Part shown: positions 44,759 through 55,892 of the stretch, piece after piece
Position numbering within the stretch: position 1 is the stretch's first letter
Layout: each line of letters starts with the position of its first letter
NCBI GenBank assembly: GCA_037893225.1
Contig: JAZGUH010000112.1
Location: forward strand, 744,001 to 808,000
Length of the DNA: 64,000 nucleotides
Source: Hippasteria phrygiana
Taxonomy: Eukaryota > Echinodermata > Asteroidea > Valvatida > Goniasteridae
Direction of reading: 5' to 3'
Translations under genes and position numbers: made by a program
Notes under the pieces: generated by a model
What the model was told of the DNA's origin: nothing
Databases searched by the model: none
The model's input: only the letters and a program-made list of their open reading frames with translations

Positions 44759-46084
44759 ATGAAACTCGTTTGTCCGGCGTCTGGCATCTGGCTGGCAGGT
44801 CAGGCGTGGCTCAATGGAATAGGAATTGGAGTAGAGGACAGAGTATGGGAGACTGGGGTCAGCAATCATAGGGAGATTGTACTGCGACAACCTCGTTCCC
44901 ATGGTGTCGAGCAGCGCCCTCACCGATACCACAGCTGCTCTCTCACCCTGGTATGGGATCATTTAAATGTGCAAGATTTTTGAACACGCATGCAAATTAG
45001 GCTCCCTGTGAGCGATGTATTCTGGGCACGTAGTAGTCTCAGTGATGGCAATACTTAAACTTCACTTCTTCGTCGAATTCACAGCATAGGCTCTTTGGTA
45101 CTAGATTGATTAGCTTGATTGTAAAATCGTGCAAAAAGGCCGCAAGCTACGTGCAGTTCATGGGTTCTCAAAATGGTTGACATGGTTGAACATCAACGAA
45201 GCGTCATTTATATTAAAATGAAAAGAACAAAAAACAAACAAATTACGTCTAGTTGTAAGATTAAACTCATTCAAATTTACGTGCTTGTATGCATGTCGTG
45301 TGTTCAACGATACCCACAAATTCGGCCCATCAATTCTTTTGACTAAGAAATAAGGTCTTATCAAGACCACAACAGCTACTTGAAAACTATAACAAAAAAC
45401 GTAGTATCAATTCAGCGTCATTTTACTGTACATTTTTGACGATTCGCATGCCATTTTGTTTTCTCTTTTGTTCGAATGACGTCACACACACCGTCCATAC
45501 CCCAGCAGTCTGCGGTTTGGCGCTGTGGGTAGAACCTAGCCCCGCCACGCCCGCGGGAATTCAGTCCAAGCCCGCGATCGCTGCGGCACAGAGGTCCCAA
45601 TTTTGACTGAGGCCTCCAGGGCGGGCGTCATACCCTGCGGGCACCGCCCGGCCGCAGAACTGCAGCCGATTTCACGAAACCTTACGCAACCACGTCACTC
45701 CATTTACGACACACTACAGTGCGTAAGTTGTGAAACATTTATGACATTATTCAAATCGGTTACGCGTAAGTGTCTGACTTGCGCAACAAATTACGGAGGA
45801 ACTTAACGCAGTCGTTTTTGATGGTGTATAAGTTGGTCCGCACAAACCGTGAAGATAAGTCTTTTCTGTCCAGATGAGCGTGAACGTCGCAGAGGTCTTT
45901 GTCCCTGAAGTTATTAATTTTATCAATCAAACATTTATTTCCATAATCAGCAATGAAATATTTACATAGTTAAATTCAAAATAAACATGATTACAAATCG
46001 AATATTTAATTACAAAAGCTGATATGGAGGCATATTCAAAAGACCGAAGGCTTGTATTGAAATGCCTTTAAGCAAACAGACTGG
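44759..46084. other. No gene recognised; GPCR 3' flank
   Basis: Includes a GC-rich patch (45530-45670). I could not settle the poly-A site. No repeat pair was identified. Confidence 0.35.
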
Positions 46085-47043
46085 ACTAAGAATTATGTCA
46101 AGATAAACATAGACAAGACAGACAAGAAACAAGGACAGACAAACGAACATGTAGTACCACAAACCGATGATATGCAAAACTGACAGATGGAGAACAATGA
46201 GATGAGCAATGTAGAGTTAAAGTTAAGAGAGGGAGCTAAGTTAAATAACAGGATATAAGATGCTTCTTCCAGGATTTTGTTAAGCAACCCACAGACGACT
46301 TTCATTTTAGCATCAATACTGTTCCATAGGCGTGGGCCATGAAAACATGTTCAAGGAATAAGACGTGCGAGCAAAAGGCAGATAGAGATTATGGTATGAT
46401 CTGGTACTATAGCTATGGATGTCACGGACTGCTGTAAAATATGATAAAGGGAGGAGATGTTAGCAATAGCATATACTTATACAAAAAGATACCGGTCTGT
46501 AACTTGTTAATATCAGAGAGGATGGGTGTTTGAAGCCTAGCAAATAGTGGTGCAGTATGGTCCCGGGGATGTGAAAGAGTGCAGATTCTGATGGCCCGCT
46601 TTTGTATGAGTGTAAGTGAATGGAGGTGATTGGAGCTAGATCGTGCCCAAACAATGTTACAATAGTTGGGGTAGAGTAGAATTAATGTGTTAGGCCTATA
46701 CAGGGAAAACAGAGTGGGAGGGGGTACGGTAGGAAAGAACGAAGTTTAGACAAAACTGCAGTAGTCCGTGCGATGGTCTTAGTGACGGCAAAAATATGGT
46801 CAGTCCAACTGAGTTGTTCATCTGCGATGACACCCAGGAACTTTGTAGATTTGACCCTGGAGATAGGAAAATTATCGATAGGAATGTCAGACGAAAGAGG
46901 AGGAGGCTTGTTTGATTTTCTAAAGAAGATACATTTGGTTTTACCGGAGTTGAGAGAAAGTTTGTTCGATTTAAACCAAGGAGAAACATAGATGAACTCA
47001 CAGTTGAGAGTATAGACAAGGGAATCAAAGTTAGGACTAGTAG

Positions 47044-47390
47044 CAGGCGCGGATCCAGGGGGGGTAGGGGGGGGGGGGGGGTTAGGGGGTCGAAACCCCC
47101 CCCCCCCGCTCGTTGCAAATTATTTTTTGTTTATTCTTTTTTCTTTAAAAAGCTTGTAGGGGCATACGCCTAAAGTTGCAAACCAGAACAGGAGAAGCCC
47201 TAGGCCTATGCATGTTTAATTTTGCCTATGGGTAAGAACAAAACAAAGAGGTTAAATGGCGCCACCAACGGTAAGAAAGTCCCCCCCCCCCTCCTTGTAA
47301 ACATGTTTTCGCAGACGAAACATTTTGGGAGTCACCTTTCTGGGAAAATTTCAGAAACCCCCCCTGCAAAAAATCATAGATCCGCCCATG
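47044..47390. mobile_element. hAT-like non-autonomous element inserted in the CR1/L2-like LINE
   Basis: The ends read CAGGCGCGGATCCAGG (left) and, inverted, CATGGGCGGATC (right), close to the terminal repeat of the 57245 element. It splits the LINE reverse transcriptase directly after FADDT. The interior has long G and C runs. The flanks do not give a clean 8-bp duplication. Confidence 0.65.
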
Positions 47391-47752
47391 AGTACCGGTA
47401 TAGTGTCATCAGCAAAGAACAGAAAAGATAGTAAAGGCGAAGAAGAATCAAAATCGTTCACATAGAGTAAGAAAAGAAGGGGACCAAGAATAGAGCCTTG
47501 AGGCACTCCATGGCTAACAGAACTCAGCACAGAGTTACAGTTATTGATAGCTGTAAACTGTTGACGATTGTCCAGGTAGCTTTCAAACCACTGGAGAGCA
47601 CATCCTCGAACACCGTAGAAATTAAGTTTGAAGAGAAGAATATTGTGATCAATCGTGTCAAACGCTTTAGATAGGTCAGTAAAAACGCATGCAGGACACA
47701 ACTTATCACAGAGAGAATTTGAAATAAGATCAGTAAGATGAATAAGAGCCAT
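47351..47752 (-). pseudogene. CR1/L2-like reverse transcriptase fragment with FADD centre
   Basis: About 110 codons of RT palm: VFTDLSKAFDTIDH (catalytic aspartate block), SYLDNRQQF, SHGVPQGSILGPLLFLLYVND and FLFFADDT. The reading then runs into the inserted hAT-like element, whose sequence supplies the last 20 or so codons (PVLMGGSMIF...), so the natural protein ends at ADDT here. The interruption is transposon insertion, not a stop codon. Confidence 0.8.
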
Positions 47753-48225
47753 GTCGGTGGAATGTTTACTGCCAAAACCAAATTGATAGTCATAGATAAT
47801 GTTGAAGTAAGAAATTTAGACAACCGATTATAGACAAGCCTCTCAAGAATTTTAGAAAAACAAGGAAGAACAGAGATAGGTCGATGGTTATGAATATCCT
47901 CGGGATCGCCACTTTTAAAGACAGGTGTGACTCTAGCGATTTTGAGGTTTGAGGGTACAGAGCCTGTAAGAAAAGAAAGATGAAATGCATAAGCAAGAGG
48001 ATGAGAGATAAAGGAAATAACGGACTTAACAACAGAAGACCGAACATCATCGAAACTACAGCTTGTATCGCCGTTGAGTCTCGCTCCAATTTCCGTGATT
48101 TCATAAGGATCTGTCGGGATGAGAAAAAGCGATGATGTGTTAGTATTGTGTAAGTAATCCATGAAATGACCATATTTAATAAATAAAATTCTGTAGAATA
48201 TTTCTGAGCAAAATGGAATAAGCAT
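47524..48225 (-). pseudogene. CR1/L2-like reverse transcriptase N-terminal fragment
   Basis: This frame carries the RT fingers: EITEIGARLNGDTSC, SVISFISHPLAYAFHLSFLTGSVPSNLKIARVTPVFKSGDPED, HNHRPISVLPCFSKILERLVYNRLSKFLT. After about residue 150 homology leaves this frame and continues in that of the FADD fragment, so a frameshift lies near 47760-47800. Nothing upstream of 48240 resembles the endonuclease expected for a full element. Confidence 0.75.
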
Positions 48226-48592
48226 CCATTGCAGGTTTACATGCGAGAGGACATTCTGAGAGTTACCAACAATTTTTCAGAGCGAAGATTATGGCAAGGT
48301 ACAAAATAGCTTTTTGAAAATGAATTTCTGTGAATTTCTCTCGTCTGTGTTGTCTAAAAAACTAAAACATTGTGCAGTGTTTTTTTTACAATCGATCGAA
48401 AGAACATTGCGCAGCTGTGAAACATACAGTTAGTCCTATGTGGCGTAAATCCTACGCCAGTGCTTAAATTACGCAGCGAACTGGGTCGCGTTTCGGCATC
48501 CACTTTTCTGTTGGATATTGGTGGAAATGAAACCGCCTATTGACCAAATCGAGCAGGCATTTCCATCAGCATCTTACCATCGGGTCCCGTGC

Positions 48593-49936
48593 TAGTCTTG
48601 GTTCAAGACGTTGTTACGTATAAACGCGATAACCGGCCGCCGCGAGAGGGCGTTATCACGACAAACTTAATAGCCGCGAACCGCCAGTAACAACGTCTTG
48701 GGAATCTTGTAGAAGCCGTGTTGTGCGCACGCACCTGCTTAGCCTAATGATTGCAGTGCGCATTATGAATTCATAAATAAATGCATTATGCATAGATCTA
48801 ACCCCCTGACTACTACCGCCCGAGTGTTAGTATATGAAGATAACGTTATAGCAGTTCCGTGCTATTTAGATTGTTTGGAAGGGCCGAGGGGGGAATGAAC
48901 AAAAAAGTTCCGGAATGATGGAAATATAATAAACAGAAAATCTTAGCGGGGCTGAATATGATAATTAATATTATAATGGTGCTGAGGAGACCTTGATAAA
49001 AGGCCGTGATAATAATAAAACAAATAGCTCACGTATCACGAGGCCCTAGTCTTTACGGCCGGGGAAAACGGAGATTGTCGTACTCTGGTGATTTGATTGT
49101 CACACACTGACACAGTTCACAAAGATACTGAGACGCACTCTAGATCTCCTGCGGGTTTTCTCCACTTCTGGTGAAACTCGACAAAAATTTAGGCTTATGT
49201 TTGCTTTGAGGCTGGACGCGAATCCCCGCCGAGACAGCAGCGATTCCCCTACCTCCGAGTCGACTTCAATTCAACGGACGACTTGTCTCAACGGAAGACT
49301 TGTCTCCACGGACGACTTAATTGTCTTCCCATTTGACGGTCGAGTTGTCTCAAGTCGAGTCGGCCAACGGTCGAGTTGTCCGAGCCCCTACGGTTTAATA
49401 TAACGGAGAGGTATTTCTTGCATGTAACAAGTAATTTCCCGCAGATTACACACTATCACCCAGGTTGCCTGCCCGGTCCCGCCCCCGGCACCTTACCCGT
49501 CATATTTCCCTCGCATTGATCGTCACAGTTGCAAGACGTCGCATGCGAACACGAGCGGTGAACACTGCAGCCGCTAGCGCATAGCCGGCCGGCCGGCCGG
49601 CTGCCTGCAATCAATGCAAAGCAGAGCAAGCAGCTTCGATCGCGAACTTACCAGTGTCCCTTCGGCCAGTAGTATAGATAGCTACCAGACTATTGTGCAA
49701 CTTCATGGCAGCTCTTTTTCGTATGTGCGCATGCGTGAAGAGAAAATGTTCCTCATTTTCATACAGAATTAACGCATGCGCACTAGTTTCCCCCATTTTT
49801 CGGGGGGAGATTTTACAAGATTCCCAAGACGTTGTTACTGGTGGTTCGTGGCTATTAATAGTTCGTGGCTAATAACACCCTCTCGCGGCGGCCGGTTATC
49901 GCGTATTATACGTAACAACGTCTTGAACCAAGACTA
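48593..49936. mobile_element. 1,344-bp inverted-repeat DNA element, sibling of the 21862 element
   Basis: Terminal inverted repeats of about 125 bp begin TAGTCTTGGTTCAAGACG, the same ends as the 21862-24926 element. Flanks GTCCCGTGC (left) and GTCCCGTAC (right) look like a target duplication with one change. Each end also contains its own small inverted repeat (CAAGACGTTGTTAC facing GTAACAACGTCTTG), so each terminus can fold into a hairpin. The interior (48720-49815) has no recognisable coding sequence. Confidence 0.75.
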
Positions 49937-50599
49937 GTCCCGTACAAGCTATTTGCACTATTGGAAAAGTGAATATTACTTCGATTTTCCGTGAATTCCG
50001 AAAAAAATCAACCTTATAGGCAAGGGGATAATGTAGATTAAACAAGCATGAGCCGCGTCGTTGGTGACTTGCGTGTGTGACGTGACAGTTTCGTCATTAT
50101 ATAGACACGTGCACAGTACAGGCTACAGTCTCATAGACTTTGCGTGTGTGAGAATTGGCACAAGAAGAATAACAACATCACTAAGCGCTTATAGAGCCCC
50201 GTCTCCGGTGCGACGCGGCTAAAAATTAATTGTGTTGTATTCAAGTTAAGTAACTCAATCAGTAGGCTATAACCAGTCGCTGCAAAGAATCTCCTCTTGG
50301 TAATTTGTGTAGCTCTTCTTGTTAAAACCCCTTTGCGGCGGCTCTGGCAGCCTAGCGAAACGGCCACAATGTGTTTGTGCAGTCAAGCGTAACATACACA
50401 ATAATCCAACAATGGATTGAAACTGCACAAACAGCGGCAAATGGCGTCATCCGGCCTGGTGGCACTGGTTTTTTGCGCCATATGGCGCCTTCCGTACGCA
50501 AAGGGTTAATTAACACGTACATAATATATTGTTGTGTTACTGAATCTCTTCCAACATCTCTGCCAGTTGGCATTGATGAATAGCTTGTTGGAATACAGG

Positions 50600-50930
50600 G
50601 ACCGTAGGCCTCTATATTTTTGGGGGAAATGAGAAGCTAGAAAATGTCCTGTACAATCCTGTACAAACCCTAGGGCACTCGAGGTGTGGGCTACTTAGCA
50701 AAGTGTGGAAGAACCAGCCCCTCACACTGAAACAAGACCAGATAATCTGATGTGTGAATATAGGGATGGGATGGGTAACAAGTCCACTGCAAGGCATTAA
50801 TAATGCCTCTACCCATATTAGATGTAGAAGTGTCTTGGCCCAGGACCGGGCTCGAACCCACAACCTGCAGAATTACCGGCAGATCGCGAATTCAGTGCTC
50901 CAAACCACTAGGTCACGGCACTTCCACGAA
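50600..50930 (-). repeat. Second tRNA-derived SINE family
   Basis: On the minus strand a tRNA-like head (about 50925 down to 50840) has A box TGACCTAGTGGTTTGGAGC and B box GGTTCGAGCCC, followed by a body of about 230 bp. The head differs from the other SINE family. No tRNA cloverleaf of full quality forms. Confidence 0.6.
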
Positions 50931-52561
50931 ATACGAATAAGCGGACCGGAATAGGGTTTCAGTGGCAAAATATATGTGGATATTCTGGTGTTTTTGTTCG
51001 TTTCTTTTTTTTTTGGGGGGGGGGGTGTTTTTTTTTTAATGTTCATTTTATTTACTCGCAACCGATATCGAACTATGTTGCTAGTTCAATTTGTAAATAT
51101 TCCAACTGATGCACGATTAGCAGTTGTGCTTGCAATTATTGTCCTTAGAAAAAAACACGTTCATTTATTTGTCACTTTAAAGATATAAAAGTACAATGTG
51201 GCTATGTTTACAGGGAAAAGAAATTAAAGTATTCGTTGAAATAAGTGTGCTAAGGCAATTATGTGCGTCGCTAGAGGGGGTGTAGGGGTTGATTTCGTTG
51301 TCAATGCGTGTCGCTTGTCGCGGTAAGTGTACGGTACCGTATACGTATGTATTCGAGATATGTCGCAAATTGAATGTCGCCCTCAACGTCATAACAATCC
51401 GGACATTCTGTAGCTGTGGGGAATCAGACTTAACTACACATGCATGTGACGTATTCCAACAGTGACTCTGCTCCGCAGGGTCTGTGGTGGTTGACCCGAG
51501 TGAGCCCCGAGTATGACATCAGAGCTCATCGAACGGCACGGGGCTAACCCGAGTCTACCCGGATGAGCTACTCGAACGCACCCTCCGCGTGGCACACTAA
51601 ATAAACTCCCATTGACTTTAGTGTAAAATCCACTAGCTTCACAGTGAAAAAAATCCTTATACACTAATTTTTGTCAGGAGTCTCTCAGTTATTAGGGCAC
51701 TACTGAAAATTATAGTTTAAATCTGAATCTGTCAAATTCTTTTCAATTTTGGGTAGGGTAGCCGTTTGGAATTTTTGCTAATTGTCCTCAAAAATTACCA
51801 CCCCTAAAAATGTGGATTTGCTAGCTGCCATTTTTCATACAGCATCCCTCCACTTGTCAAGCCAAATAGGACCAATTTTAAAGCCAACATTTATCAAGTC
51901 TGCACAAAAGTTGAAGCACAGAACCCCCAGGTTATGATAGCTGATCATAATTACACAATCTATCAATTGCATGACCCCCCAAACTGTATTATTCAAAGAA
52001 AAGTTGTGGGTTTACAATTTATGGTAATCAGCTTGGCGCAGCCATTTTTGGCCTATTTAGTGTGGTGCACCCCTCCATTTTGTGGGGCTCTGTTTCGGAT
52101 ATCCGCCCTCTCTACTGCCCGTTGAGTGCGTGCAGGGGATTTGCATGCATGCAACAACAGTGGGTGCTAACCCTCCCCCAGCCTCTTGAATGAAGCTAAG
52201 AGGAAGGAAAAGAGGAAGGAATTAAACTGTAATTGACTTGGATTATTCTGCCATCTGATCTGTGATTTGCTTCGATGAGTTTTGATTCAGGATTGACATC
52301 GCACACATCCCTCCTTTCCTTAACAGGCTAACGGTGTGACTTCATTGACAAGACAGTCATTGACGCATATGTGAAAGATTTATCGACTGGCTTTTAGTTA
52401 TGTAGATAAATATGAAATATAAATAACGAGTCTCACTTAATATTATACAAATAGGTACGCTCTTGTCATTTTCCCACTTTTTAAAGATAAACGAGAACAA
52501 CGTGGCTACTTTCAGTAAAAATGGGAGATTTTTGAGCCAGTTTGGTATCTCGAAGAAGTAG
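50931..52561. other. No gene recognised
   Basis: G-run at 51016-51025 flanked by T-runs; otherwise unremarkable. 51480-51600 has CCCGAGT and GAGCTCATC words in inverted order. Confidence 0.4.
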
Positions 52562-52756
52562 TCCAGGTCAAAGGTCATTCGGGATAGAATTGTTGACGTA
52601 ATGTCACGCGATGTTACGCGAACGCCCATTCTGATTGAATTTAACGTGTGCGCGTTGTGCAACCACCTTGCGCGTTCTACGCGCGCGTTAGTCATCCCGA
52701 ATGACCCGTGACCCATGTCATTGTGCACATGCGCAGTTGATATACCGAACAGGTTT
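52562..52756 (+). repeat. CpG-rich dispersed repeat, pair of 15110-15300
   Basis: About 85% like 15110-15300 in the same orientation (TTGACGTAATGTCACGCGAT, TTCTGATTGAATTTAACG, ATTGTGCACATGCGCAGTTG). It also has an internal inverted motif GGTCATTCGGGAT / ATCCCGAATGACC. Confidence 0.65.
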
Positions 52757-53295
52757 ATATCGCCATAGCTTTGTGTACAAATAATATCAAACTTTTCTAC
52801 ATTTTGTTGGATTAGTTCCAATGTTGGACTTGTTTTTTCGTGTTAAACTGATTGTTTGGACAATATAATATGTGTCCAACATGTCTTTAAAATGTTCTTG
52901 GTTAGTGATTTTAAAGTATTAATTCTTCTGCTCTTTTGACAAAGAGTGCCTTGTATTACCAAACAAAAATAGCGCCCTCTTGCATACGCTGATAAAAGGA
53001 AATTTTAAAGATCGAAAAATGGCACCTCCTTCTTTTTGCACTTTCAATGAAAACATTCATTCAGATCATGTTTGTATCACTTGGTAATATGCGTGAAAAC
53101 AAGTTGAACTCAGCATCCATAGAGGAATCGCACAACGACGAGTTTAGCGCCGATCTGCGCACTTCCGCGTTTGAAAACGAGGATCTCAATGTCACAGTAA
53201 ACAACTTTATGCTGATCGTGCGCCTGCGCTTCCTTTTATGGCCTGATTTAATTCATGCATAAATGAATGTGCTGAAAAGCGTGGTTTTGTTTGCC

Positions 53296-53428
53296 AACCC
53301 AGAAGTGCGCAGAAGGGGCTAATGTGAAATTCCTCTATTGCATGTTTCTTTCCATGTTGACATCACTGTACATTACTATTGCTTTATAGACGAATTTCAC
53401 ATTAGCCCCGTCAGCGCACTTCCGGGTT
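53296..53428. repeat. 133-bp hairpin
   Basis: AACCC(A/G)GAAGTGCGC at the left faces GCGCACTTCCGGGTT at the right, and GGGGCTAATGTGAAATTC faces GAATTTCACATTAGCCCC. The loop is about 50 bp. Small MITE-like element. Confidence 0.65.
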
Positions 53429-54381
53429 GAAAGCGAAGCCCACAGTGCTAACAAACACGGTGCTATTTCACACATTCATTCATGCATCGATGAATCACGC
53501 CATACATGACAGCGCAGCGCACGTTCAGCATAGTGAGTTGTTTAGCACTGTATAGCACTGAGAGAGCATGGACGTCGCCAGGATTTTGTCTAAAGGGGGG
53601 CAAAGCACTCACCAAAAAGCAGCAAAGGGAGAAGTCACCGGACATCACTCGACGAGATACCTAGGAATATTGTATATAGCCGCATTTTAGGCCCCTTTGA
53701 GCAGGTTTCGAGTGTTTATTATACATTCAATTGAGTACGACATTGACTTCGCACCTTGTCTTCTTTTTAATTTTTAATTTTTGTAATTTTTTTATTTTGT
53801 ATTTCCAGGGGGAAGTACACCCCTCCCCTTTCCCCCCCACCCCTTGCGACGCCCATGACTGAGAGCCTCTTTTCAAACCCAGTGTGCAGATCGGTGTTAT
53901 TTTCGTCAATTAGGGATTCGCCTATTACTCATTTTTTGTATGTGGAAAATAATGTTTTTAAATTGTCCCCTACATGCTAATGTTATGATAAATAGCGTTG
54001 AATTGATGTTAAAAATATCACTGTGAGAAGCGCCCATTTCAAGGAGAACTTTTCCCCCCTACGTATCGAAGGCTCCTCTGTAAGCAAAATACAAAACTCG
54101 AATTTTCTAAATGCAGCAGCACTGTACTATTGAGGTCAAGTGTTTTTTCTAACCTGCCTCAATTTAATATGGCTGTTTTATCATTGGTACAATGATCTAA
54201 AAGTCACGTACGCGGGCCCCTGAAAGCTCGACCCCTAATAACATTTGATAATGGTCAATGGTTGCACGGCAACGCCATGTATTTCCAATTTGGACGTGAA
54301 CGTGAAAAGACATCAGACTTAAATTGTGCAGGATCATTACTCGGACACTCTCGATAGAATTGACATTTAATTGATTCTACA

Positions 54382-54411
54382 ACACGAACCATCGGTACCG
54401 ATGGTTCGTGT
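54382..54411. repeat. Perfect 30-bp palindrome without spacer
   Basis: ACACGAACCATCGGT is followed at once by its exact reverse complement, with GGTACC at the centre. No spacer and no mismatch. Could extrude as a cruciform; no known site is matched. Confidence 0.8.
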
Positions 54412-54481
54412 ACAAATCAGAATGAGCCAATAAGGAAACTAGTTGGGTCATCAGGAGCAATTCCGTGACCGTGGAGAGCGA

Positions 54482-54922
54482 AGGTTCGTTTCTCAGTGGA
54501 TTTGTTTTCTATAAAGATTAAGTATAACAATTTGCGGGGGTGTCCCTCGCAAAAGTGTGGGCGGAATCCGTGAGAGCCCGAAATCCAAAATAGTCGCCGT
54601 CGGCCATTTTGAAAATGATTTTTTCAATGGTTTGGCCTACAGTGCTGCTCGGTGTATTGTTTCTGAGTTTTTTTGGGTCGAGGGATTCATATTTGATGTC
54701 GGTTTGATGATTTGACCTAGTTTTGACCTTTAAATCCAAAATGGCCGCCGATTTTCAGCTCACAAAGGTCAATTTTTCAAATTCGTTGTATAGCCTAATA
54801 GGCTCTAACGAAAGCTCTGATCATGCTGAGTTGAGTGGTGGACAGTAAAACTACAATTAAGTGCACAAAGGTCATCTCAGAGGTCAAAAGGTCAACGTCT
54901 GTGGTTGATGAGAAACGAACCT
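54482..54922. repeat. Possible element bounded by 14-bp inverted ends
   Basis: AGGTTCGTTTCTCA at 54483 and TGAGAAACGAACCT ending near 54921 are exact inverted copies. The sequence between contains CCAAAAT(A/G)G(T/C)CGCCG twice, typical of promoter-like YY1 strings but also of repeats. No target duplication seen. Confidence 0.4.
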
Positions 54923-55892
54923 GTAACTCCATTGGTTACAAAATTCTAGGGCATGTACGAGTATAAGTGTGAGGAGCCCTACACGAGGAGCCCTCTACTT
55001 ACATTTATAAATCCCTTGTGGATTGTTTGACGAATTACATTTATAATTGTTTAAATATTGACCAGTTTCCTACACGTATTTCTAATGTTTTCCATTTTGC
55101 TATTTTGCATTTTACTGTTTTTGCTGTTAGAGTTTAGATGTTTGTGTTACTATGATCTATGCTGATGCAGACACTAAGTACAGGTTGATGAGAGGTGGCG
55201 TACTTTTGTTTTAGCTTAGTCCTGAGCGACCTACTTAACCTAAAGGTCACTACTCCTGCGCAAACCCTCATCAGGTGAGAATGATCTGATTTTATTCTGA
55301 TTTTTATCTTCAAATATCATTAGACAAATGGAGTCAGTGATAAAGATCCATCTGCTGTTTAACAGGAAAATCCAATCAAAAATGTAATCTTCTATAAGGA
55401 AATGTAGAAATGCTGGATAGATATTTGTGCACAAAGGTATGGAAACACTGCTGCCGTGTCTTGGATGACATCGAGTGTTGCAGGTGGAAAGTCAAAAAGC
55501 TGTCATCAATATTGAAGTCGTGAAAAAAAGTCCTACTGCATGATTCGTTAATTGCGAATTAAAGGCCGGGTCTCTGCACCAAGACAGCCCGCATGAATCT
55601 TGCTGTCTAGTTAATATTTCACGTCACAATCAAAGCCATAACCCTAAGCAACAAACCGCAAATATATTGGTATTTTCATGCTTGCTCAAGAAAAAACACA
55701 AAAATTCAACAATTTCTTTAAAGCCTTTGTCGTCGTTATTGCATTATCTGTGGAGAGCCAAAAAATATTGGCCAGTGAAAGGCGGTTAGTCTTATAGGTT
55801 AAGATGCTTTTGACCGAATTCATGCAAGTATGATTGTGCTTCGTTTGTTTATTTGTTTATTTTGACATATTTTTTTTGTTCATGTTTTATTA

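Larger units (their letters stand above)
46085..48240 (-). mobile_element. CR1/L2-like non-LTR retrotransposon, 5'-truncated and decayed
   Basis: Minus-strand fragments of a CR1/L2-type reverse transcriptase occur in several frames. They are SLKIARVTPVFKSGDPEDIHNHRPISVLPCFSKILERL-type blocks (about 47880-48100), FTDLSKAFDTIDHNILL and HGVPQGSILGPLLFLLYVND (47500-47690), and the catalytic FADDT near 47420. Past an inserted hAT-like element (47044-47390) the protein resumes with KLSLNSGKTKC, TKFLGVIADEQLSWTDHI (46750-47000) and a C-terminal region down to about 46100. The endonuclease part is missing, and at least three frameshifts are present, so this is an old inactive copy. Confidence 0.8.
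53429..55892. other. No gene recognised
   Basis: Apart from the palindrome at 54382 and the possible element at 54482-54922, AT-rich sequence with no coding bias. Confidence 0.4.
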
